This document shows positions 28,088 through 36,706 of a DNA stretch of 64,000 nt, piece by piece; position 1 is the stretch's first letter; each line of letters begins with the position of its first letter. The DNA comes from Phycisphaeraceae bacterium (GTDB lineage: Bacteria > Planctomycetota > Phycisphaerae > Phycisphaerales > UBA1924): positions 1,550,001 to 1,614,000 of the forward strand of contig CP075368.1 in the NCBI GenBank assembly GCA_019454185.1. The letters run 5' to 3'. The translations under genes and the position numbers were made by a program. Below the pieces are notes generated by a model that made no database searches, was not told the origin of the DNA, and was given only the letters and a program-made list of their open reading frames with translations.

Positions 28088-29122
28088 CTACCTCTCGGCA
28101 CCCGGCTTCGACGCACGCTCGAGCGTCTGCCGCTCCTTCTTCGTCAGACTCGCCATCCCCTCCCGCGAGATCTTCCCGAGGATCCGGTCGATCTCTTGCT
28201 GAAGCCGCGCCCGCTCTTCACGCTGGGCCGCCTGCTTCTTCGCAGCTCTGTCGAACGCCGCCTGCTCCCTACGGCTCGCCTCTGACCGGATCCCGGCCAT
28301 CGCATATCCCCCCCCATCAGCCATGAATGCCATCCGCTTCCGCTCGACCCAGCATGTCATCCCACCGAACAGAGCGATCGCCATCAACGTGGTCTGGCCG
28401 CCCACCATCCCGAGCACAAACAAGCCCGCGGCTCCGACGAGCCCGATCCGCGTCGCGATATCCATCGAACGCTCGTACCCCATCCTCGCCCACAGCAGCG
28501 ACTGAAGAATCCGCCCGCCATCCAGCGGGAAGACCGGGCACAGCACGTTGAACGCGAGCAGAATCAGATTTGTGTAGTACGCCCACCACAGCGCAACCAT
28601 ACCCCAACTGTCGAGAATCCCCAGCGGAACACGCGGCTGGAACGGGTTGAAGACCACGCTCCCCCACCCCTGACCAAACGCCAGCAGCAGGCCCCCAAGC
28701 ACCGGCAGAAGCACCACATTCACCAGCGGCCCGCCCACGGCCGTCACCAGGTGCGCCCTCCAGTGGCGCGGCGGGTTACACGACGCAAGCCCGCCAAGTG
28801 GCCACATCAGAATCTCATCCGCCTCACCCTGAACCCAGCGGCACGCGAAGCAGTGCCCGAACTCATGCAGCAGAACCAACACAAACAGCAACCCCATACC
28901 CATCAGCATGTGGCCGACACCCATGGTCGCGCTCGAAGCCGACCAGATCAGCTTCATGATGATCAGCAGAATGAAGAGGACGTGGACCTTGACGCGGATC
29001 TGGAACGCCGTGAACAGCGGCACCGCCCACGAAAACGGATTCTCTCCGTCGCCAAAGACACGCCTCAGCCAGTTCCCCCGGCCAGAGCCGCCCCGCTGAT
29101 AGTCCCGATCCTGCCAACCCAT
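28088..29122 (-). CDS. M50 family (site-2 protease-like) membrane metalloprotease
   Basis: A 344-residue zinc protease with the HEFGH motif (86-90) in a membrane helix and the third ligand in FPLDGG (198-203), giving a complete site-2 protease active site. Six helices are readable. The N-terminus (MGWQDRDY) and C-terminus (310-337, EIDRILGKISREGMASLTKKERQTLERA) match those of the downstream rhomboid even though the catalytic cores are unrelated. It lies 9 bp after the Nudix gene and 148 bp before the rhomboid start. A role in regulated intramembrane proteolysis is the family norm; CBS or PDZ domains are absent. Confidence 0.9.
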   Translation of the reverse strand: MGWQDRDYQRGGSGRGNWLRRVFGDGENPFSWAVPLFTAFQIRVKVHVLFILLIIMKLIWSASSATMGVGHMLMGMGLLFVLVLLHEFGHCFACRWVQGEADEILMWPLGGLASCNPPRHWRAHLVTAVGGPLVNVVLLPVLGGLLLAFGQGWGSVVFNPFQPRVPLGILDSWGMVALWWAYYTNLILLAFNVLCPVFPLDGGRILQSLLWARMGYERSMDIATRIGLVGAAGLFVLGMVGGQTTLMAIALFGGMTCWVERKRMAFMADGGGYAMAGIRSEASRREQAAFDRAAKKQAAQREERARLQQEIDRILGKISREGMASLTKKERQTLERASKPGAER

Positions 29123-29131
29123 GGCTCGTTC

Positions 29132-29704
29132 CTACAGCATGCCCCGACGCGCCGCCGCCAGAAGACACACAATCGACTTCCCATCGGCCAGATCGCCGCT
29201 CTCGATCATCGCAAGCACACGCGCAACGGGCACGAGCTCAATCGTCATCCACTCATCCGGCTCCGGACGTGCGCCCACATGGACAAGTCCGTGCGCGGCG
29301 TAGGCCCACATGATCTCATCAGTCATCCCTGGCGTCGTGTAGAAGCGACAGATCGGCGCCAGATGCTGCGCCGAATAGCCGGTCTCCTCAACCAACTCCC
29401 TGTGCGCTGTCACCTCGACCGGCTCGCCCCGCTCAATCGTGCCAGCCGGCAACTCCCAGATCACCTTGCCGTGCTCACCCAGTAACGGGCGATAGTTGCG
29501 GATCATGACCACAACCCGACCGTCCTGCGTGTCCATGATCGGAAGCAGCACGACCGCGCCCGGATGCTTGATGCCAGCAACCTCATAGGTCGCGCTGCCA
29601 CGCTCGACAGTGACAGATTCATACGAGAATTTGCGCGTCTGGTGGATGGTCTCCCGAGAGACAACCCGACCCGGCGAACCATCCATGCGTGCCGTGGATT
29701 CCAT
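29132..29704 (-). CDS. Nudix hydrolase, ADP-ribose pyrophosphatase-like
   Basis: A 190-residue protein with a perfect Nudix box, GTIERGE-x7-RELVEETGY. The flanking sequence (VVLLPIMDTQDGRVVVMIRNYRPLLGE and the WELPAGTIERGE approach) is typical of the ADP-ribose diphosphatase (NudF) group, which cleaves ADP-ribose to AMP and ribose-5-phosphate; other NDP-sugars cannot be excluded. The ATG at 29704 is the first in-frame start that does not fall inside enolase; a second ATG lies at 29686. It follows enolase on the same strand. Confidence 0.88.
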   Translation of the reverse strand: MESTARMDGSPGRVVSRETIHQTRKFSYESVTVERGSATYEVAGIKHPGAVVLLPIMDTQDGRVVVMIRNYRPLLGEHGKVIWELPAGTIERGEPVEVTAHRELVEETGYSAQHLAPICRFYTTPGMTDEIMWAYAAHGLVHVGARPEPDEWMTIELVPVARVLAMIESGDLADGKSIVCLLAAARRGML

Positions 29705-29754
29705 TGCCGGATTGTACCGAGACTCCGTCTCACGGTGCCGATCCACCCCGGGTA

Positions 29755-31113
<1,359 letters not shown>

Positions 31114-31187
31114 CTAGGTCGCTTCCTCGACTTCCGGTGCGCCCCGATCGCTCGCAAACGGGTAAGATCACGCTACAGAACACCCCT

Positions 31188-31895
31188 ATGCCAACCACAC
31201 CCGAAGGTTTCGCGAATCGGATCGACGGACTCCGCCAAGACCTTGCGGCACAGGCACGCCGCGTACAGGCATTGGTCGAGTGCGCGTTCGATTCGTTCTT
31301 CTCACGCGATCAACAGCGGGCCGCTTCCGTCCCCCGGCTCGACGACGAGATCGATCGCATCGATGTCGAGCTCGAGCGGGCATCGGTCTCGCTCCTCGCC
31401 GACGCGACAAGCCAGGGCGCACAGCTCGATCAACTCCAGCTCCGCCACGTTCTGACGATCGTGAAGGTCAACAACGAACTCGAACGTATCGCCGATGTCG
31501 GAGTCGCCATCGCCGAAGCCGTCTCCCGTGTGCCGGCCGCGATGCCGGTCTGCCCCCCGACACTGCGTGTGATGACCAACAGCGTCGTCGGCATCGTCCG
31601 AGATGTCGGGCTCGCCGTCGATCGCACCGACGCACGCCTCGCCAAGGTCGTGCTCCAGAGCGAGGACGCAGTCGCCGCGTTCAAGGCCGCGCTGCTCCGC
31701 AACGCCGAAGACCAGATCGCCTCTGGCAAGATGTCCGTTGACTTCGCGTTCGTGATCCACGAACTGGCAACCCGATGCGAAGACATCGCCGACCACTGCA
31801 CCAACATCGCCGAGCAGGTCCTCTACCTCGCCACGGGCACGATCGTCCGCCACCAGGAAGGCCACTGGGTCGAGATCCCACCGGCATCAGACTGA
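31188..31895 (+). CDS. PhoU-domain protein
   Basis: A 235-residue protein made of two PhoU helical repeats: RLDDEIDRIDVELERASVSLLA ... VNNELERIADVGVAIAEAV in the first and HELATRCEDIADHCTNIAEQVLYLATGTIVRH in the second, the latter being an almost textbook PhoU C-terminus. PhoU proteins bind metal clusters and restrain phosphate uptake and the PhoR-PhoB system. It is alone here, divergent from enolase and about 26 kb from the pstSCA operon, so the link to phosphate control is by family, not by position. A long in-frame extension upstream overlaps the eno leader and is not PhoU-like. Confidence 0.85.
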   Translation: MPTTPEGFANRIDGLRQDLAAQARRVQALVECAFDSFFSRDQQRAASVPRLDDEIDRIDVELERASVSLLADATSQGAQLDQLQLRHVLTIVKVNNELERIADVGVAIAEAVSRVPAAMPVCPPTLRVMTNSVVGIVRDVGLAVDRTDARLAKVVLQSEDAVAAFKAALLRNAEDQIASGKMSVDFAFVIHELATRCEDIADHCTNIAEQVLYLATGTIVRHQEGHWVEIPPASD

Positions 31896-31917
31896 CCGCA
31901 TCGCCCCGCCGATCATC

Positions 31918-33045
31918 TCACTGCTTCGGCGCCTTGTAGAAAGGCATCGGCACCAAACGGCCCTCAAGCACGCCCCGGCCAGTGTCGATCTGCACACCCG
32001 CACCATCGGCCACGGCGGCCGTTTCCAGGAAAGCCATCGCGATCGGCTTGCCGAGCGTCGGGCTCAGGCACGCGCTCGTCACCGTGCCCACGCCTCGTCC
32101 AGCAACGAGCACCGCGTTCCCCTGCCTCGCCGTTCGCCTTCCCTCGATCTCAATCCCGACCAGCTTGCTTCTCGGCCCCCCCTCGTCGCGCGTCCGCCGA
32201 AGGGCATCTTGGCCCACGAACGGCAGACCGCCCTCTTCCTTGTCCTTGTCCATCGCGATCGCAAAGTCAACGCCGCACGAGAGCGCGTTGATCTCCTCGC
32301 CCAGCTCGTGACCATACAGCGGCATCGAGGCCTCAAGACGCAGCGTGTCGCGAGCCCCGAGCCCCGCCGGCTTCACCCGCGCCTCCGCCTCCTTCATGTT
32401 CACGTCTTTCAGCAGCAGCTTCATCGCAAGCCCCACCATCCCCGCCGGCAGGATCACCTCTACGCCATCCTCTCCCGTGTACCCCGTGCGGCTCACAATC
32501 AGCTTCGCGATAACCAGGTTCTTGATCGCAAATCGATAACGCTTCAGCGTCGGAACCTCAGAACTGACCCGCGAGATCAGCTCCATCACCTTCGGACCCT
32601 GCAACGCGACCATCGCCGACGACAGTGTGTCATCTGAGACCTTCGCGACGAGATTGTCCGCAGCCCGAACCTTCTCCACGTGCCCGACAATCTTCTCGCG
32701 GTTCGCGCCGTTCACCACGACGAGAAAGTCATCCTCCTCGACCCGCATCACGATCACATCGTCACGGACACCGCCACTCTCGTTGCACATCAGCGAATAG
32801 CGGCACTGCCCCTGGCTCATGTCGCCGATCCGACGCGTACAAAGCCGCTCGAGAAGCCGCCTGGCGTGCCGTCCCGTAAACCGCAGCCGCCCCATGTGCG
32901 AGACGTCGAACAACCCGCCGGAGCTGCGCACCTGGTGGTGCTCCTCGTGGATGCCCGAGTAGTATATGGGCATCTCCCAGCCGGCGAAGTCGACCATCTT
33001 CGCGCCATACTCAACGTGAAAGTCATGCAATGGTGTCCGCTGCAA
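31918..33045 (-). CDS. gcvT: Glycine cleavage system aminomethyltransferase (T-protein)
   Basis: A 375-residue T-protein that moves the methylene group from aminomethyl-lipoate on GcvH to tetrahydrofolate, releasing ammonia. Typical GcvT sequence: RTPLHDFHVEYGAKMVDFAGWEMPIYY, GLFDVSHMGR, QCRYSLMCNE, SRTGYTGEDGVEV, LGARDTLRLEASMPLYGHEL. I place the start at a TTG (33045), because AGGAG lies 7 bases before it and the conserved RTPLHD comes two residues later; a GTG 20 codons upstream gives a longer but unconserved N-terminus. gcvH and gcvP are not in the window. It follows panC by 108 bp on the same strand. Confidence 0.92.
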   Translation of the reverse strand: MQRTPLHDFHVEYGAKMVDFAGWEMPIYYSGIHEEHHQVRSSGGLFDVSHMGRLRFTGRHARRLLERLCTRRIGDMSQGQCRYSLMCNESGGVRDDVIVMRVEEDDFLVVVNGANREKIVGHVEKVRAADNLVAKVSDDTLSSAMVALQGPKVMELISRVSSEVPTLKRYRFAIKNLVIAKLIVSRTGYTGEDGVEVILPAGMVGLAMKLLLKDVNMKEAEARVKPAGLGARDTLRLEASMPLYGHELGEEINALSCGVDFAIAMDKDKEEGGLPFVGQDALRRTRDEGGPRSKLVGIEIEGRRTARQGNAVLVAGRGVGTVTSACLSPTLGKPIAMAFLETAAVADGAGVQIDTGRGVLEGRLVPMPFYKAPKQ

Positions 33046-33153
33046 GGGCTCACTCCTGACGGTTTCGTACGGCAACGACCGAAGAACGCTCGACGCGTGG
33101 CCCACACGCTACACCGGCCGACCCCGCATCGCCACCCCCGCATGGATTCCGCA

Positions 33154-34029
33154 TCAAGGGCCGGAAAGCCAGTCGCAGTTGTCGATCAGCCGCACCGCCC
33201 CCACCCTCGCCGCGATCAAGGCGCGTGAGCCGCCCGCCTCTCGCCTCTTCCAGGGCTCTTCGACCTTCAACGTCTCCGCCTCTCTGACGACAGCGTACTC
33301 AACCTCGACCCCTCGAGACCGAAGCACATCCTGCATCGCGTGCTCTGCGTCCCCGACCGACTCCGCTTGAGAGGCCGCAACGAGCGCCGCGTGCAGCGAC
33401 AAGGCCTTGTCGCGATCCGCTCGATCGAGAAATCGATTCCGGCTGCTCATCGCGAGCCCGTCTGATTCCCTCACCGTAGGCGAAGGACGGATCTCAACAT
33501 CCAAGCACTCCTGTGCAACCATCGCCCTCACGACCTGCAACTGCTGCCAATCCTTCTCCCCGAAGATCGCAACCGATGGACGCATCAATCCAAAGAACCG
33601 CTTCACGACCTGGCACACACCCGCGAAGTGCCCCGGCCTGAAGCGATCCTCAAGCCCCGGCTCTGTCGCCACAGCGGGAAGTGCCGGAATGTCTATCTCT
33701 ACCCCGGGCGGATACACCACATCGGCGTCCGGAGCGAACACCGCCGACGCGCCGCAACGCTCGCTCAAACCGACATCACTCTCGAGCGTCCTCGGATACC
33801 TGTCAAGATCCGATCTGTCATTGAACTGCGTCGGGTTCACGAACACCCACACGACGCACCCCGCCCGTGTCCCACGCTCGCGCGCGATCGCCGCGCCACG
33901 CTCCACAAGACTCGCGTGCCCCAGGTGCAGCGCACCCATCGTCGGAACCACAACAGGACCACCCGACGACGCCCATCCGAGCCCGTCAAGCCAGCTCTCC
34001 ATCTCACCCGCTGTACGGAGCACACGCAT
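33154..34029 (-). CDS. panC: Pantothenate synthetase
   Basis: A 291-residue ATP-dependent ligase joining pantoate and beta-alanine. Motifs: VPTMGALHLGHASLV (HIGH-like nucleotide site), VFVNPTQFN, PDADVVYPPG, FGEKDWQQL, and AMSSRN. Length agrees with the family (~280). The ATG at 34029 is used; the GTG at 34035 is possible and both lack a strong ribosome-binding site. It is followed by gcvT. Other pantothenate genes (panB, panD) are not visible here. Confidence 0.95.
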   Translation of the reverse strand: MRVLRTAGEMESWLDGLGWASSGGPVVVPTMGALHLGHASLVERGAAIARERGTRAGCVVWVFVNPTQFNDRSDLDRYPRTLESDVGLSERCGASAVFAPDADVVYPPGVEIDIPALPAVATEPGLEDRFRPGHFAGVCQVVKRFFGLMRPSVAIFGEKDWQQLQVVRAMVAQECLDVEIRPSPTVRESDGLAMSSRNRFLDRADRDKALSLHAALVAASQAESVGDAEHAMQDVLRSRGVEVEYAVVREAETLKVEEPWKRREAGGSRALIAARVGAVRLIDNCDWLSGP

Positions 34030-34093
34030 GCACACAAGAGTCCGGGGCCATCACCCCAGGAGTCAAGCCCCCATCCAAACTGGCCTGCATTCC

Positions 34094-34582
34094 TTACCGA
34101 GCAGCGCTCAGCCGCCGGATGATCGCGTCGAGCCAGTCGCGGATCGGCCGATCCTCCGGAACCTCAAGCAGATCCAGCTCCACGCGGCACAACCCATCGC
34201 CCTCGTACTCGCACGCCCGAACCCTGCCGAACAGAGGCACCGGCGTCGAATCGATCAGATGGACCGCCACAACAACCAGCCGCCCCGGATAGCACATCCG
34301 CCGAGACATGAAGGTAAGCACCGAGCGATCCAACTCACGCCCCCGGGCCCCCCACGTCGACACCGGGCGGCCTCGATCATCCAGTTCCGCGACATCCAGC
34401 TCCGCCTCGAACCGATGCCCCTTTCGAGAACGCGAAGGGCCACTCCCGGGCTTCTTCGATGCGACCTCCCCCTCAACCGAGCGCCTCCCCTCACTCGATG
34501 AAGGCGGCGGCGCAACCCACGACGAGACCGGCTCGTCGTCATCCAGGAAACTGACTTGCTTCTCAGAGTCCGCGGGCTTCAT
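34094..34582 (-). CDS. Hypothetical protein, possible PilZ-like domain
   Basis: A 162-residue protein. Its C-terminal ~100 residues (FEAELDVAELDDRGRPVSTWGARGRELDRSVLTFMSRRMCYPG..., then FGRVRACEYEGDGLCRVELDLLEVPED) look like a six-stranded barrel of PilZ type, but the canonical RxxxR and D/NxSxxG c-di-GMP motifs are degenerate (RELDRSVL), so nucleotide binding is doubtful. The N-terminal 60 residues are Ser/Pro-rich and low complexity. It is divergent from the glycosyltransferase and 64 bp upstream of panC. Assignment is tentative. Confidence 0.6.
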   Translation of the reverse strand: MKPADSEKQVSFLDDDEPVSSWVAPPPSSSEGRRSVEGEVASKKPGSGPSRSRKGHRFEAELDVAELDDRGRPVSTWGARGRELDRSVLTFMSRRMCYPGRLVVVAVHLIDSTPVPLFGRVRACEYEGDGLCRVELDLLEVPEDRPIRDWLDAIIRRLSAAR

Positions 34583-34683
34583 GGTGGATCACTCCCATGT
34601 ATCACATATCGACACCGGCGGATCCGCAATGCTCCAAACCGCTCGATCAGCCATCGCACCCCGCCTCCCTACACTGCGCAGGC

Positions 34684-35730
34684 ATGACCCGTGGCGGCGA
34701 CAACGAAGTTACCGGACGACGAGGACCACAGGTACACCTCCTGATTGCCACGCACACAACACGCCACCTCGACACCTGCCTCGCGTCTCTCAGCATCCTC
34801 TCCCCGCTCCCGGACGCCGTCACAGTCACGTGCGATGTCTCCAGCACCGAGATCGAACAGCTCCTCGACCAGGTATGGCCGAGAGTCTGCGCGTCGATTG
34901 CCCGTTCAAATCGCCCCCCCCCGCCGCTCTTCCATGTCTCACGCCCCCACCAAGGCCGAGCTCGCCTGAACCAGGTGCGCAACAACGGGGTGCGCGCCAT
35001 CCTCTCTCACGGAGGCCGATCCGAAGACCTCCTCATCGTCATCGACGGCGACATGGCCCTCGCCCCCGATGCGATCGAGTCCTACCAGCGGCACCTTGAG
35101 AACAAAGCCGACGTCGTTGTTCCCTACAGAATCAACCTCACCGAGGACGCAACCGGCTTACTTACCGCCGACCTCTTTCTGAACACACCCCAGGACGCCG
35201 CCGCCCTCCTGACGCCGAACAGTGAGCAGGCACAGTCACTCGTAGCCCGCGACGCCCGATACAAACGCCAACTCTGGCAGAAGCGTTGGCTGCCCCTGAT
35301 CGGCAAGCGACACAAGCCCAAGCTCCTCGGTGGCCACCACGCCGTGCGCCTCGGCCCACTCATCGAGATCAACGGCTACGACGAGGAGTACACGGGGTAC
35401 GGTTACGACGACGACGATCTCGCACGCCGCCTCCACCAGCGAGGCGGACTCAGATGGGCAATCGCCGTCGCATCGATCCCCGCCTTCCACCTCTGGCACC
35501 CGACCAGGGCACCCGCAAGCCCCACCCGCGCCGAGGGATACACAAGATTCAGTCGGCCCGATCTTCCTGTCCGAGCCGTTCGCGGGATCGAGAACCCGAT
35601 CGATCAGCCCCAGCCGAGAATGCGGCGGGTCGCCGGACTCGAGACGGCCGCGTGTCACGAACCGCCCACCCGCTCCACAGACACCGCACGAGACTTCGCA
35701 TCGCGAACAAAAGAGCCCAACTCGGCCTGA
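34684..35730 (+). CDS. Family 2-type glycosyltransferase with galactosyltransferase C-terminal motif
   Basis: A 348-residue enzyme: LLIATHTTRHLDTCLASLSIL (nucleotide-binding start), RARLNQVRNNGVRAIL, the DGD catalytic metal site in LIVIDGDMALAPDA, and a strong GHHAVRLGPLIEINGYDEEYTGYGYDDDDLARRLH segment, which is the Glyco_transf_7C motif (GG..A..R..f..iNGyDE.f.gyG.eD.dl..Rl). Such enzymes extend surface polysaccharide. The start at 34684 avoids a long low-complexity leader. The last ~60 residues are unconserved and overlap an antisense zinc-ribbon frame. Confidence 0.85.
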   Translation: MTRGGDNEVTGRRGPQVHLLIATHTTRHLDTCLASLSILSPLPDAVTVTCDVSSTEIEQLLDQVWPRVCASIARSNRPPPPLFHVSRPHQGRARLNQVRNNGVRAILSHGGRSEDLLIVIDGDMALAPDAIESYQRHLENKADVVVPYRINLTEDATGLLTADLFLNTPQDAAALLTPNSEQAQSLVARDARYKRQLWQKRWLPLIGKRHKPKLLGGHHAVRLGPLIEINGYDEEYTGYGYDDDDLARRLHQRGGLRWAIAVASIPAFHLWHPTRAPASPTRAEGYTRFSRPDLPVRAVRGIENPIDQPQPRMRRVAGLETAACHEPPTRSTDTARDFASRTKEPNSA

Positions 35731-35998
35731 ACCCCTCCATGCTCGCGAGCGATCGAGGCGGCCGCGCGTACAGATCACCCCCACAACACGGGCACTGATA
35801 CGTTGCCCACCAGCGCCGCCGCTGGAGCCCCCTGCCCATGTCGCCACACATCACGCATCGCGCACGCGTGTAGCGTCTCCACCATTCAAGAACTCTCTCC
35901 ACGGCGTCGTAATCTACCAGCACGCCCGCGCCGGCAAAAGACGACCGTACTGCGAACAGCCGAATCTTTGCAGAGACATACCCTCCACCCGTGAGCAT
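35549..35998 (-). CDS. Possible zinc-ribbon protein (antisense overlap with glycosyltransferase 3' end)
   Basis: A 149-codon minus-strand frame that covers the otherwise empty 35731-35990 interval. It contains CVMCGDMG ... WWATYQCPCCGGDLYARPPRS, i.e. two CxxC pairs spaced about 22 residues apart with aromatic residues between, which is a credible zinc ribbon. The last 60 residues overlap the glycosyltransferase in tail-to-tail fashion and look like random shadow sequence, so the true gene may end up being longer than its conserved part. No ribosome-binding site precedes the ATG. It might be real but could be a chance frame. Confidence 0.35.
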   Translation of the reverse strand: MLTGGGYVSAKIRLFAVRSSFAGAGVLVDYDAVERVLEWWRRYTRARCVMCGDMGRGLQRRRWWATYQCPCCGGDLYARPPRSLASMEGFRPSWALLFAMRSLVRCLWSGWAVRDTRPSRVRRPAAFSAGADRSGSRSRERLGQEDRAD

Positions 35999-36668
35999 CG
36001 ATTTCAGAATCTGGGCTACACATCTCGAATCTCTGGCGAACCCCGTTGTTCCCGAACTCCCTCAATCGCCGGAGTCAACGCCGCATGCGCGCCTCGCGTT
36101 CGCCGTCTCCTTCCGAGACGAGAACCAGAGCCGACTTCCAACCGATCTCCCCTTGATTGCCCATCTTCTCGACATCCCCACCCCCTCAGACTCACCGGCC
36201 ACGCTCACCCAGAACCTTGCCGAATCACTGTTTATTCGTCCGGATCTCACCATCTGGGAGTCCCTCGCTCGACCCGGCTCGCCGCTGCCTGCCGACCTCA
36301 TCGACGCTGACGGGCCGTTCGCGCCGACATTCCGCGAGCAGGGAATCGAGGCATGGACCGAGGTCGAACTCTCATCACTCCACGCCCTCACCGCGTTCGC
36401 GGTCACGCGGAACGACGGGCAAGTGATGAACCGCTGCCTCTCATCGGTCCTCTGGCACCTCGACAACATGCAGCCCGACAACGGCACGAACCGCCCCTGG
36501 GCACTCCACGCCTTCGCCCTCTTCGCCGACCAGCACCCCGACGCTGCATTGCACGCACAGACACTCGTGCACAACGCCTGCGTGCAACGTGGCCGCCCGG
36601 ACAAACGCTCCGCGCTCATCCTGCTGCACTGCGCCAAAGTCATGCGGCACGCCGATCGAGCACGCTGA
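35991..36668 (+). CDS. Conserved-type hypothetical protein
   Basis: A 225-residue protein starting at GTG. Nothing in it matches a domain I know: a mostly helical, His/Trp-containing soluble protein with a C-terminal half rich in regular helices (LSSLHALTAFAVTRNDGQVMNRCLSSVLWHLDNMQPDNGTNRPWALHAF... HAQTLVHNACVQRG). The repeat-like 'alpha-helix pair' character recalls an alpha-alpha solenoid. Codon usage matches that of neighbouring genes, so it is probably real. It is convergent with pyrG. Confidence 0.7.
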   Translation: MSIDFRIWATHLESLANPVVPELPQSPESTPHARLAFAVSFRDENQSRLPTDLPLIAHLLDIPTPSDSPATLTQNLAESLFIRPDLTIWESLARPGSPLPADLIDADGPFAPTFREQGIEAWTEVELSSLHALTAFAVTRNDGQVMNRCLSSVLWHLDNMQPDNGTNRPWALHAFALFADQHPDAALHAQTLVHNACVQRGRPDKRSALILLHCAKVMRHADRAR

Positions 36669-36706
36669 GCCGCTCGCTCAGCACGCACCAACCCAGTATC
36701 CCGAAC

